64,000 nt of DNA, from contig NC_064034.1 of the NCBI RefSeq assembly GCF_932526225.1, forward strand, positions 4,016,001 through 4,080,000, given 5' to 3'. The notes under the pieces were generated by a model. That model did not search any database and was not told the DNA's origin. It saw only the letters and a program-made list of their open reading frames with translations. A program made the position numbers and the translations under genes. This DNA is from Nematostella vectensis (taxonomy: Eukaryota > Cnidaria > Anthozoa > Actiniaria > Edwardsiidae). Shown piece by piece: positions 48,766 to 60,689 of this stretch; the first letter of the stretch is position 1, and every line of letters starts with the position of its first letter.

Positions 48766-49552
48766 ATTGGTCCAGAAATGGTAGACTTCGTCTAACGTTC
48801 TAGCTTCGAAAAGTTTCTAGCTATAACACGGGTAAATGAAGGCCTAGAAAAACTTCTTCTTATAAATCCCTGTAATGGTTTAGTAATCGTCTCACGACAG
48901 AGTACTTGTAGGGACGGATGTGGCGTTCGAATTCAATAAACAGTGTTTTGATTTCCAAGGAACATTCAACAACAATAACATGCCAAGCGAAACAGTTCTA
49001 GTCCATAATAGTCCACAAAAGCTAGTTCCCGTAGCTTGTACCAGTACGAAGAAAAGGGAAATTCGCTGATGAATTAACAAAGGACCGATGAAACAGCTGT
49101 GTTCCCCGGCGAAGAAAAAAAATCTTGGGAAAAGCTTATTGAGTGAGCATAAAACGCAAGTCCAAGAGCTTAAACAGGAACCAGATATTTGGCACAATCG
49201 ACCAGCAACAAATCACTCCTTGAATATCTCCAACTCCACCAGGTGGCGTATGAATAGGTTGTTCTCCAGCAGCAATAGGGTAAAGTGTGATTTTATGATC
49301 GATTCCACGTGAGAATTTTCTTGTTTGTAAAAACCGTTTGTTGAAAACGGTTCAGACGCTTTTTAATCCGGGACTTTCGCAAGACAAAAGAACCGCGGAA
49401 GGCTGGGACTCAAACTAGTTACCAGACTACACGCGTCCAGGAAACCCAAAATGGCGGACGACAAAGATTTTTACGCGAAGTATTTATTCGTTCTTCGCTC
49501 GTTAAAAAGAACTTGAGAGTATGTGACAAAGTTTGGTAAAAGGAAAGCCAAG
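48766..49552. promoter_or_regulatory. divergent upstream region of FZR1 (-) and EIF2D (+)
   Basis: 787 bp between opposed start codons; it holds both 5' regions and the EIF2D upstream ORF at 49451-49516. No other exon recognised. Confidence 0.45.
49451..49516 (+). CDS. upstream ORF of EIF2D, 21 codons
   Basis: ATGGCGGACGAC in a good start context (AAAATGG) opens a 21-residue peptide (MADDKDFYAKYLFVLRSLKR and one more residue) ending TGA. It ends 36 nt before the EIF2D start codon, without overlap. Whether it is in the mRNA depends on the unknown transcription start. It could instead be an unrelated chance ORF. Confidence 0.4.
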   Translation: MADDKDFYAKYLFVLRSLKRT

Positions 49553-52500
49553 ATGTTCATAAAACCTTTCAGAGTGAAGACGAGTACGGCCATCCGTGGT
49601 TCAGACAGGTAAATGTAAATGTTTGCGTTGCGGTCGAAAACTGAAAAAAAATGAACGATTCATCTGAACCATTTATTTTACTAGATTTGGCTAAATTGTA
49701 GAATTCAACCCCGCATCCAAACTTATTTGCCTTTCCATTGTATTTATTGCGCCGTTCTATAGAAATCAATGTACAAAGTCCAATTGGAGTTGGATTATGC
49801 ACTTGTAGAGGCGTAAGGCCTTTCTTTTCATATTCGATTTCATTCGATTTAGGAGGAAGCTTCGCTCAGAAATTGGCCGCTGCTTCCCGGCACTGCCAGC
49901 AGAGCTACTGTCCGAGATAGTGCCAAATAAGGAAGATATGACGGTGTCACGTATCGTCACGCATTCCGAAGAGAGCGTAACAGTCTATAGTCTGAGTGGA
50001 GAACCAATTTTCTTTGAAATTGAGAAAAGGGTTATCCCTACAGGTGACATACACTTAACCAAAAACCTATGGGAAAACCAACAATAGTCCAAGGGCAGAT
50101 TCTTGATTGAAAAGGAGGGGGAAGGTCTGGACATGAGTTTTAGACTTTTTTGGTTATATTATACAGAGTAAAGACTGGGTTAACCCATGCAGTACTGGAA
50201 CTAATCTTAATTTTTCAGCACTGTTATCAGGATCTAGTCAATAGGAAAGGGAATGCAAGAAATGGAAGGGAGGCTGGGGGTATCGGCTTACACTTGTCAT
50301 ATAATAAATTTGATGGTTGGACCCAATAAGCCTCTTTCCAACGTTTTTATTCTCATTGGGGTGGGGAGGGGGATTGGACAGCCTAAACCATTAATTGGAT
50401 CACTGTGGATTGTGTTTATCACTTATTATCACTATTATATTTGGATGTTATTCTGTTTTTCTATCCCTTTGCTGATTACTGATTATCAGGATAACACACC
50501 ATGCAGCCTATAAAAGTAGGTAACTGATCAGTAAAAAGAATGACAAGGTCTTTTTTCTTTTAGTGTACACCCTCTGGAAGTACCCGGAGATGCTTCCAAG
50601 ATTTTCTACATGGCCTCCTGTGTTTGATAAATTAAGGGGCGGAGCAGGTAATGTAGTTCTTTTGTTGTTTTTATTGAGGATGTGTAAACCAGCAATGTGG
50701 AATTGACGCTTCCCTTTATACTAGGACCATAATACTATGAAAGCAAAGTGTATTGACAGAAAAGGGATAGGGGAAAGTCAAGTGCACCAACTACATATTA
50801 CTTATGACATTGATCAAAAGTTATGTCTATTAACAAATATAGTTTAGCTAGATATATGGATGTTGGGTATGTGTTGACTATTTGTAAGACTATTCACAGC
50901 ATTAAATTCAGGAGCCGAAAAATTAGTGGCAAATAGGTAATTCCTATTAGAGTCTGGAATATTCTTCCTGTGCTCTTGTTGAGTTCCAAATTATGACCAG
51001 CCCTTGTCTGTATCCTTCATAGATCTCATGCTGCCTGGAGTCATTCTTCCTCCTGGAGGAATCAGCAGCATTGAAAGATTTGAAAAAGATACGCTTTGGT
51101 GCATAACACTAAGAGGAAACAGGTGATAAGATTTATATTAATGACATATTCAGTACTGGAAACAGGGAAGGTGATACTGCCCTCCTTTTTGGACTGAAGT
51201 TATATCAGAAATTTGTGGAAGGTAGATTCTACTAAATATAACTCCAGCCATGTTATTTTTAAAGTATTAATATTTGACTTTCAGGCCCGTACCCAGGATG
51301 TGAAATCCAAAAAAGGGGACCTTATTTTTCCGGGGGGTGGGAGGGGGGCATGGGGGGTGCTCTGTTAAAATCTTACCAACCCCCCAAAAAACAAAAAGTT
51401 TTTTTTAATGTCTTTGCAGTATTTCCACGGGACGTTTATTGTCAGATTTGGTTACAAGAAAGTCTGACTTTTGATGACATATCTGAGTGACCTAGCTTAT
51501 GCTTTATAGTTTTGTCTATAAATAGCATGTCTATTGACAACGAAAAGTTGACTTACGGCTGTTGTGGGGGCCGCAATCCCCCCCCCCCCCCCTGGGTATG
51601 GGCCTGACTCTTTTGGGATGGTCCCCTTTCTTCAAGAAACCCTGGACCCTCTATAGGTAGAACCTTTTCGGGTAGGATATTCCCAAGCCCTCTAGGCTGG
51701 ACCCTAAGAAGTGAGCAGTTCAGGCCTCAAGTTGTGTGAAAATGAACTCAGTTTCCTTATTTTTGTCATCTTTCCTTATTATTGTCATCTTTCCTTATTT
51801 TTGTCATCTTTCCTTATTATTGTTATCAAGGGCACCTGTTGCTGTTGGTGTCACGACAGTGTCCAGGAAGGATATGTTTGAAGATGGCATGAGAGGAAAA
51901 GGAGTAAAAGTAATGCATGTTTACACAGATTGCTTATGGTAAGGCAATATTATTTGATCAAGTATTTACTTTGCAGTATTGTATGTAGTATTCTTCCCAA
52001 AATGTCAAGTTTAATACAGTATAAGAAGGAATGGTAATCATTGTTTCAAGGTTATCAGAGTACTATACATTGCTTGTGATTATTTATGTCTGAAAAATTG
52101 TAAACAGTAGCTGAAAAGAGGTGATGCATAGACTGCTGATAGTATATGGGATAAATAGATAGCTTTATTAATGTGAACTGCGGAGCTAGTAGGATGAATT
52201 ATGTTTACAAGATATAAAGATATCATAAAAATATATAGATATCATAGATAAAAACTATGATAATAAATATATTAAATATAAAAGGTTCTATAGTAAAAAT
52301 AAGTTCAAATATCTAGGTTTTAAAACTATTGACATGTTGGCATTGTGCATTAAAAGGGTGTTTTTGCCCTATTTGTCTTGAAGGTTACATTGTAAGTCCT
52401 AGCTTTCCTAAGTGCATACATGCTTTCAAATTTAGTTAGTAAAAAGTGGTATAGGGGATGCCCTGCATCATTAGAAATGTCATCGAACAGGGACTTACAG

Positions 52501-55500
52501 AGCCTTTGGTGGTCATCTGTTAGGGCAGCCTGCAAAAGCGCATCTTCGTAACCCACATATGGAAATATTATAGACATGGCACATTTTTTAACATGCTTGA
52601 GATCGTTTACCAGGTATGCCAGCAATGATGCGTGAAAAACGGGAATAGCATAGTCACATACTGATCTAATGCAGCTACCATAGAAGGCTATTAGATTGCT
52701 CTTGGAGACGTGCGCACGCTTGAGTTGGAGTAGAGAGAAATGATGCTTTGACGCTTTTTTGATAACCTCGCCAACATGGGCATTCCTTGTTAGGTTGCTG
52801 CTGATTGTAACACCTAGTAATTTAGTGCTTTCCACCACCTGATGCTGATATGAGCATTTTCCTTCAGGTATCCTGGTAGCATTCCCGGAAATTAAATTAC
52901 AAGAAATTTGATATTTGTTTTATGAAAGGGCTTTAGGGAGTAAAGAGCAAATACCACAAGTGAATGAGCCTGAACCAGATAATCTTGATGATGATGATGA
53001 CGATGACAGTTACAATAGATTTGCAGAGGTGGACAGTCCAGGTAAACAAACAGATGATACAGAAAATTTCTACTTATAATTAGCTACAGGATTTATTTGA
53101 GGATAGCATTTATTCACAAACCACTTGTTGTTGTTAAATCACAATTATGTAGGAAGTGTTTTAACAAAGTCAGGATATTTTTAAAATGTGGTTCTAAGCT
53201 GATTCAGGAAATGATCATAGTCCAAATCTGTCCCAAATTTTCAGCAAACCTCACAGGCAAATTCACTCTACTGGTTTTTTGACATAATGAACAGTAGCTA
53301 CTGTGCACTAATGAAGATGCTAGAAATATGATCTCTACTACTGAAGATTTAAAATTTCGCCTGTTGAAATTGAAGTCTTTTTTATCTCATTTAACATCAT
53401 ATCATTTTGTTATGTTAACACTGCACTGTAAGATGGGTAATCTATTTATGGGCAACATCTTGATAGATTTGAATTTTATTGGAATATTTTTAGTACAATA
53501 TACAATATGTATCTATTCAACATTTGAATGAATTTGTACAGCATACAAATTTAGGTTAAGAAGTGTAAGGTATGCTGTGTTGATTTTGAAGAATGGCTTT
53601 TCTTTTCAGCTGATGAACAATCTCCTGCTGAGGAAAAGACCCCAATATCAGAAGCAACAGATCAGATAAATAATTTGGACTTATCAGAAGACCAGAAGGA
53701 AGATGCTACGCTTTCATCTGAAGTCCCTGCAGACAGTGTTCTTGAAGGTAAGCAAGAGGGCTGCAGACTAAGAGGACTAGATGGGAGAAGAGTTCTAGAA
53801 ATAGCTCAATCTATACTAATTGTGTATTTTTGTTTGGAGTCATCGTCAACCATTTTCTCTTCGCTTTTACATAATTTTACATAATTATATATTTTTCATG
53901 GTTATTTTTGTGAAGTTCCGCATATATTGTTACCCCTATTTCTCTAGAGAAAAAGGCCTACAGAGTGGACCAAGAGCAGAAACCTAACTCTAGTGCAGAA
54001 GGCAATGAGCAGGAAGATGACATGGCCAGATCACCCCAAGGTAAATCTGTCCCCAACCCCACTATTCCAACAATGTAAAGATGTCTCCCCCCCCCCCCCC
54101 CCCCCCAAAGATAAACAAGATTAACCTGTCTCTTCCCTTTTGGTAAAGCTGTTTTTCCCCTCCCCAAGGTAAACCTGCCCCCCCCCCCCCCTTACACTAA
54201 AGCTGTCTTGCCACCTCCACATTCAGGTAAAACTGTTAAGCCACCTCCAACCCCAAGTAAAGTTTTCTTGCCCCAATCCTTCCCACAAAGCTAAATCTGT
54301 CCTGCCCCAAACTATTAAATTTCATGAGTGAATCACTGTCTTTGACACAACATATTTTTTATTGCAGAGATAATGGACAGTCGTCTTGAGTACTGTTTCT
54401 TCTGTGCACTTTTGCGAATTAGACCTGACCGTGACCTGCCACTCCTGACAAGTACCTTTTTCAGGAACCACATGCTCCCCTTCTGGTAACAAAAAAACTT
54501 ATTTCACATACTTCCCTATTGGTAAAAACATGAACACCAAAGCAATAGATTTGCAGTTATGAGTTCAAGTGTGCTGTATCTACTTTGTAGCCCCGAAGGT
54601 GAAACAGTGGATCTTAAAAAGTCATCATTTAAAAAGGTATGATGGGGACCATCATTCTCCTTACCATCAAATGTAGCCTATATACAGTATTATGTAAGTG
54701 TAGTGTTAAGTTTTGTTTTTATTATGGTCATTCATGTATGTTCTGTTATGAGTTTCAGCTTTCAAAGCTCCTAAATGTGATGCAGGATCGCGGGCTCATC
54801 AAAGTGCAAGAGGTGTCAAAGGGCGTGGATCACGTTGTGGACGTATTTCTAGATAATGATTCGTAAGTAGATTGTTAACGTATTAGGACTGTAAACTTTT
54901 AAGTGTGTTTAAAATGTGTTTATTGTGGCAGTTGGGGAGATTAGCATTTTTATGGATTGAAGAACGATATATGTGAGGTCTATGGGTGCTTATGATTTTG
55001 TTAAGTGAATATTATAACTTTGTGTATTGAAATTCAACTTATAAGCTAATGGTGCCATTGGTGGTCTTGTACATAAACGTGTGAGGACATTTTTTGCGTT
55101 CTCTTTTTGCTTTACGAAGGGTGGATGCTTTACGAAGGGAAAAAAATGAGAGGCGTGGATCTTTGATTTTTATTTTTCATTAGATCATAAGATATGACTT
55201 TATTATTTGTACACAGAGTTCGAGAGTTCAAGTCTTCAATAACGGCCATGCCTCCAAAGCCAGAAAGCAACAAACCAGCAGATACTGAAACCCAAACGGT
55301 ATACCTCACTCCCTTTATCGTACTGCTTGAACATATAGATGTGTATGCTTGATAAAAGGCTAGTTTGAAAGCCTTACAGTAAGACGTCTTACAGTACGAC
55401 GCAAGCTACTGTGACCATCTTTGTAGATTTGTGAAGAAATCTAGTAAGGATGTGACGAATCTCGCTATCTGATCAGCGTCACTGCCCAATCAGCGGGCAA

Positions 55501-58500
55501 AAGAAATGCTTCAGTTCACATTAGAACACATTGAATCCTCTTCCATTTGAATCCTTCTACTTATCAAGTTTGTGTCAATAATAACAGTTAATATCACGTG
55601 CTAATTAGCTAAATTTATTTACGTTTTCTCTTGGTGGCCACGGCCGCGCTATAATATTGTACTAGCGTTTGTGCTGTTGTTTTTCAGGGTCCAACCATAG
55701 AGGAGATGTTTGCCGTCTCTGCTGCACTCGTTCCAATTTTCTCAGGATTCGGTTATTCGTAAGTTGACACTTATTTTAAAGAAAAAAAACAGCGGCCGTA
55801 GTAGGAAATACGTTTTTCTGAGTCTATATGAAAAGTCCAACTTAAAATAATTTCGATGTATAGTTTGATTATCATAAACAATACATAAAGTATATTTAGG
55901 GCAAAGCTGATGGGGAATTCGATAAATATTTTTGGATTTTGCACCAGCATCCCCGCCCTAGATATGGAGAGTGGTATATTGGGCGATGGGTAAGGGGTTT
56001 CAGGGCCGGGGGATGATTCTTTGTATCTGAGATTTCCCTATCTTTCCTCGCAGCAAAGGGTCCGTTCTGAGTATGAAACAAATACGACAAGTCATGACTG
56101 ACTACGTCAGGAAAAACGAGTTGGTAGCTGAACAAGACAAGAGGTTGGTATTCAGAATTGCCAGTTTGGTATCTTATATATTATTCAGCTGTTATGTTAG
56201 TTACAGTACGTAGCTGTTATTTGCACATCGTTATTATTATTTTTTTCTTGTTTGATGGTTATCCAAAAATTACATTTTTAAATCTCCACTGAACGCTAGT
56301 CTGTCAAACTAAAGTTTTCTGTAGTCAAAAATGAGTCTTATAGTTGATATCCTTTCTATGCCTTCTACTTAGCCACGTTGTATTCGTGCTGTCTTAATTA
56401 AACATTCCAGCTGCAAGGAGGGTGATAATCTCCCTAAATTAATTTTTATTTAACTGTTTATCGTTGTTGTTTTAGGGTAGTAATGTTGGATCCAGTTCTT
56501 ACTTTAGCACTTATCAATAAAAACGAAGAGATGGAACAGTTGAGTTGGGATGCTCTCTTTAGCAGGTAAAGATTGTTACAATACGCGATTGACATGAATT
56601 AGCAATAATCAACCTATGTTAGAATTGGTGTCAGGAGTGGTATCTCGTCCATTCTTTTAGTTTGACCAAGACTTCTCATCGCCTTCTAACAAACTGCATT
56701 CAAGTTGATTTGCGCTAGAGCAGAACCTCCAAGTTATCGTCTGTCACTTTCTTTTGACATGACTTGATCATTTAATAGTGGAGTTATTGTGCTGTATTAG
56801 GTATATTTCTTCCTCTTTACAGGGTTGCTAATAAAATGAACAGCTGTTACAAAGTTACGCTTCCTGGTCAAGACCCTATTATCAAGTAAGTTATTGCTTA
56901 ATGTTGATATATACTTCATGTTTATTTTTTTAAGAGCAAACTGCTCGTTATCCTTGCTCCTTGCCTCGTTCACTGAATTTTTGCTACTAGTGTAGCAAAC
57001 AGCGAGGCCCACGACCCGTGAAGTCTAATGATTATGGATTCTTTATGTTTATGTGCCTATTAGGAGCCAGGTTTGAGAATTAACAATCTAGTTTGTTTAA
57101 CTCCATGTTGTGTTATATAATTTATTTTTTCTCTGGAAGGAGATTTCATACATTGCGTTATATTTGTGACAGAAAAGGGAAGATTGATCCTCTCGAGATC
57201 AAAATTGAACAGCGTATGGGGAACAAAAAGGTAAAAATCATTATCCTTGAAATCATTATCACCACCATTGTCATCATCTTTATTATCACTATCATCATCT
57301 CTATCGACACTAATACCATTTTACCTTGGCATTTATGCCTGTGATATTAATGTGCGAAATTCACAGGTGACACTCGTACGGAATCTGGACGCGTACGGGA
57401 TTGATCCTCAGGAGTTTGCGCACAACATCCAGTTAAAGGCAGCGTGCAGTACCGCAGGTTTGTACGCATTCAGAATTTATTCCATGGCGACGTTGAGTCT
57501 AATGGTCAACTGTTGTTCATTGGTGATTTCAATCTCCACATGGATGATGCTAATGACAGATATGCTAGAAAGTTTTCCAACATATTAGATGCATTTAACC
57601 TAAAGCAGCACGTCAAAGGCATAACGCATAAAGATGGCCACACCCTAGACCTTGTAATAACTAGGTCTGATGATGACACCATCAAAGAGATTTTTGTCCG
57701 GAACCCGATGATTTCTGACCACCATGCCATACACTGTGAACTTGACCTTTGCAAACCACAGTTTGCGAAGAAAGTCGTGAATTTCAGAAAGCTTCGATCG
57801 GTTGACATAGACCAACTTTCTGAAGACCTTCTCAACTCTTTCAAAACCTTTTTCAAAACCAACAAGTGAATATTAATAACCTGGTTATAAAGTATGACAA
57901 CACCCTTGAGGCACTGTGAGACAAGCATGTTCCACTAAAGGCGAAACTTGTTACCATTCGCCTAAAAGCTGCCTGGTATACACCCGAGGTCTCTGAGGAA
58001 AAGAGAAAGAGACGGCGCTTAGAGAGGAAATGGGTTTCCACTGGTCTTTCAACTGACCGTGCTAATTATGCTTACCAGTGTGGGGTAGTCTATAATCTTA
58101 TTGATTCACTAAAGACCTCATACTACACATCGATCATACAGGAGCATTCTTTGGATCAAAAGGTTCTTTTCAAAACCATTAACAAACTTCTTGAGAAGAA
58201 GTCAGTTCAATATTACCCAGTTGCATCCTCTAGTGAGGTGTTGCCAACAACTTTGCTGATTTCTTTAATGAAAAAATATCTAAAATCCATCTAGATCTAA
58301 TGGAACAGAAAACCATGGTTGGCCCCAACCCTTATTGTGACCATACGTGTACAGTGGAAATGAGTGAATTTGATGTAATTTCAGAAGATGATGTTAAGAT
58401 CTAAGCTCACAAGCCTATATCGAAGTCTTGTAATCTTGATCCTTTGCCGACCTCCCTCTTAAAGGGATGCTTTAGTACACTCCTTCCTATAATAAACAGG

Positions 58501-60118
58501 ATTGTTAATGCCTCGCTTTCATCAGGTGTAATGCCTGACCCAATGAAAGTTGCTGAACTTCACCCTTCATTGAAAAAGCACAATGCCAATCACCTACTTT
58601 ACCCTAACTTTCGTCCAGTCTCTAACCTACCGATGGTTTCTAAGGTGATCGAAAAAGCTGTTGCTGAACAATTGACAAAGCATATAGTTAGCAATAATTT
58701 GGATGTTTCCCTCCAATCTTCTTATAAGAAATTCCATTCCACGGAGACAGCTCTTATTAAGGTGCAGAATGACATCTTATGTGCCATTGATGGTGGAAAC
58801 TCGGTATTGATGCTACTGCTTGACCTGTCGGCGGCATTTGATGCCGTTGATCATTCCATTCTTCTTTCACGTCTCTCATTGAGTTATGGCCTGACTGGCA
58901 ATGTTCTCGCTTGGTTCCGCTCATACCTTACATCTCGCAAACTGTATGTACGGGTTGAGGACTGCAAGTCATCTTTGCGTAGCCTGGAACGAGGTGTTCC
59001 TCAGAGCTCTGTCCTAGGCCCGCTACTCTATCTTGCCTATACTTCGCCCATTGCTCAGACCATAGCACGACATGGCATTCTATACCACCTTTATTTGGAT
59101 GATTCACAACTTTACGTTTCTTTTCGAGGTAATTCACAAGATGAACTTTTGATGGCTAAAACTAAATCATGATAAATCAGAACTTATTCTTTTTTCCTCC
59201 AAGTTCTGTCCTGTCCCAAGTCTTGAACATGTAAAGGTGGTTGATGAAATCATCAAACCTGCCTCCGCTGCATGTCATCTGGGAGTAATTTTTGATAAGT
59301 ATCTTTCTTTTGAAGATCATCTCAAAACGGCATGTAAATCTGCAAGATTCCACCTCAGAAATATTGGCAAAATTAGGAAGTACCTTGACAATAATTCCAC
59401 AGAAATACTTATACATGCCTTTATCAGCTCAAAACTAGACTATTGCAATTCCCTCCTTTATGGATTACCTGACTACCAAATTAATAAATTACAACTTATT
59501 CAAAACACAGCTGCTCGCATTATCAGCTTAACAAAAAAGACTGAGCATGTAACACCTATCCTGCAAGATCTCCACTGGTTACCAGTAAAGTACCGGATAA
59601 TTTTTAAAGTTTTACTGACCGTTTTTAATTCTCTCAATGAAATGGCTCCACTATATATTAAAGATCTATGCAAGTATAAAACTCATTCCCGATCACTGCG
59701 GTTTGCTTCTCAACAATACCTTCAGGTCAAACGGGGCAATTTGAAGACCTATGGTGACCGCGCCTTTTCGATTGCGGCTCCTAAACTATGAAATGAGTTG
59801 CCATTTCATTTAAGGACAATACAAAATCTTAATACTTTCAAGCAATGCCTTAAGACTCACCTTTTTTAAAGAACATTTAATTTATAATTAGTTTAAAATT
59901 CATTTTTTTAATATCACTGTTAATTATACATTACATACATATATATAATTTTTTTAATTATAATATCGATTTTTATAAATGTAACATTTCCTATTAGACA
60001 CAATGTATTGTTAGGGTGATTTTTAATTTTTAATTGTGTAATGTTTATTTAATTGATATATAATTGTAAAGTGCCTAGGGCAATTATTGATGAGGCGCTA
60101 TATAAATGCTGATATTAA

Positions 60119-60202
<84 letters not shown>

Positions 60203-60662
60203 TGGGTAGACATTTGGGCTCAAATTTGAGCTATGTTGATGATAGATTCCATTTAGAAGTTCTCTTTTCTGAAAATATATATGCGAAAAATATGTTGTTT
60301 TTTTTGTATTTTTTTTCGTTCACAGTCAGTCAACTTCCCGGGAAGCACCGCGCTCCCGGTATGCAAGTGATGGTTCAGGGTAATCAGGTCCATCTGGTTG
60401 CCATGGCAATATTAGGTAAGGGTCCATGGTTTGCAGAAACAAGGGTCGTGCATTGCGAGCGTGAATTACATTTCCACGCGCGCTATCGTGGCCACCTTGA
60501 CAGTCATGTGAAGTAAACCAATTGAACCAATGAGGAAGCGAGAAACGTGATGATTGACAATCGGCTGATTCACGGTCTTTTCTCGTTGCAGAGGACTACA
60601 ATGTTCCGCGAAAGTTCGTGACTGGCCTGGAGCTATTAAAAAGTGGAAAGAAAAAGAAATGA
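49553..60662 (+). CDS. EIF2D: eukaryotic translation initiation factor 2D (ligatin)
   Basis: Twenty exons: 49553-49608, 49853-50043, 50564-50647, 51023-51122, 51831-51938, 52929-53041, 53610-53747, 53948-54040, 54368-54485, 54591-54636, 54759-54862, 55217-55298, 55688-55758, 56054-56143, 56476-56565, 56823-56885, 57173-57230, 57367-57457, 60326-60415, 60592-60662. They join to 1857 nt (618 residues; human 584). eIF2D acts on 40S subunits in GTP-independent tRNA delivery and recycling/reinitiation. Landmarks: start MFIKPFRVKTSTAIRGSDRR; PUA region with PIFFEIEKRVIPTVYTLWKY, LMLPGVILPPGG and RAPVAVGVTTVS; an acidic linker; LPLLTSTFFRNHMLPFCPEG; KLLNVMQDRGLIKVQEVSKG; SWIB-like region; and an SUI1 end with KVTLVRNLDAYGIDP and QVMVQGNQVHLVAMAIL. 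The tail is lysine-rich (SGKKKK). Introns 5 and 18 carry non-LTR retrotransposons; intron 4 carries a MITE. Confidence 0.95.
51282..51606. mobile_element. MITE of 325 bp in EIF2D intron 4
   Basis: The left end CAGGCCCGTACCCAGG and right end CCTGGGTATGGGCCTG are inverted with one mismatch. A long C-run (51579-51592) precedes the right end. No coding sequence and no clear target duplication. Confidence 0.65.
51752..51829 (+). repeat. 20-bp pyrimidine repeat before EIF2D exon 5
   Basis: Four units of TTTCCTTATTTTTGTCATC-type sequence end 2-5 bp before the AAG acceptor. They form an expanded polypyrimidine tract for exon 5. Confidence 0.8.
52190..52885 (-). mobile_element. 5'-truncated non-LTR retrotransposon (RT C-terminal region)
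   Basis: The minus strand encodes about 160 residues with TKLLGVTISSNLTRNAHV, IKKASKHHFSLLQLKRA, CIRSVCDYAIPVFH and HPLYHFLLTKF. This is the post-RT C-terminal domain typical of CR1/jockey-group LINEs. The frame is disturbed upstream of 52838. A weak AATAAAG-containing 3' tail lies near 52160. The copy ends only about 45 bp before EIF2D exon 6 and is antisense to the host gene. Confidence 0.75.
57480..60200 (+). mobile_element. degenerate CR1/L2-like LINE in EIF2D intron 18
   Basis: Order of domains: end of an apurinic endonuclease (FIGDFNLHMDD at about 57515, HTLDLVITRS, SDHHAIHCELDL), then reverse transcriptase (FRPVSNLPMVSKVIEKAV, LLLDLSAAFDAVDHSILL, RGVPQSSVLGPLLY, YLDDSQLYV at about 59092-59118), then the C-terminal domain (SSKLDYCNSLLYGLP, LHWLPVKYRIIFK). 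It is split by stops and frameshifts at about 57869, 58402, 59172 and 59789, so it is dead. The 3'UTR ends GGCGCTATATAAATGCTGAT followed by an (ATT)n tail (60117-60200). It is 5' truncated, starting within about 25 bp of the exon 18 donor, in the same orientation as EIF2D. Confidence 0.85.
60117..60200 (+). repeat. (ATT)n tail of the LINE
   Basis: About 27 ATT/TTA units directly after the LINE 3' end, serving as its microsatellite tail. The poly-Leu ORF over it is an artefact. Confidence 0.95.
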
Positions 60663-60667
60663 ATAAA
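60662..60667 (+). promoter_or_regulatory. candidate polyadenylation signal overlapping the EIF2D stop
   Basis: The TGA stop runs straight into AATAAATAATAATAATAG. If used, the 3'UTR would be only some 20-30 bp; a later non-canonical site is possible. Confidence 0.4.
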
Positions 60668-60689
60668 TAATAATAATAGTAATACAAAG

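Noticed and set aside
60106-60516. 136-residue ORF with a long Leu run
   Set aside because: It starts in the LINE (ATT)n tail and only crosses EIF2D exon 19 in a longer read-through; the true exon is 60326-60415.
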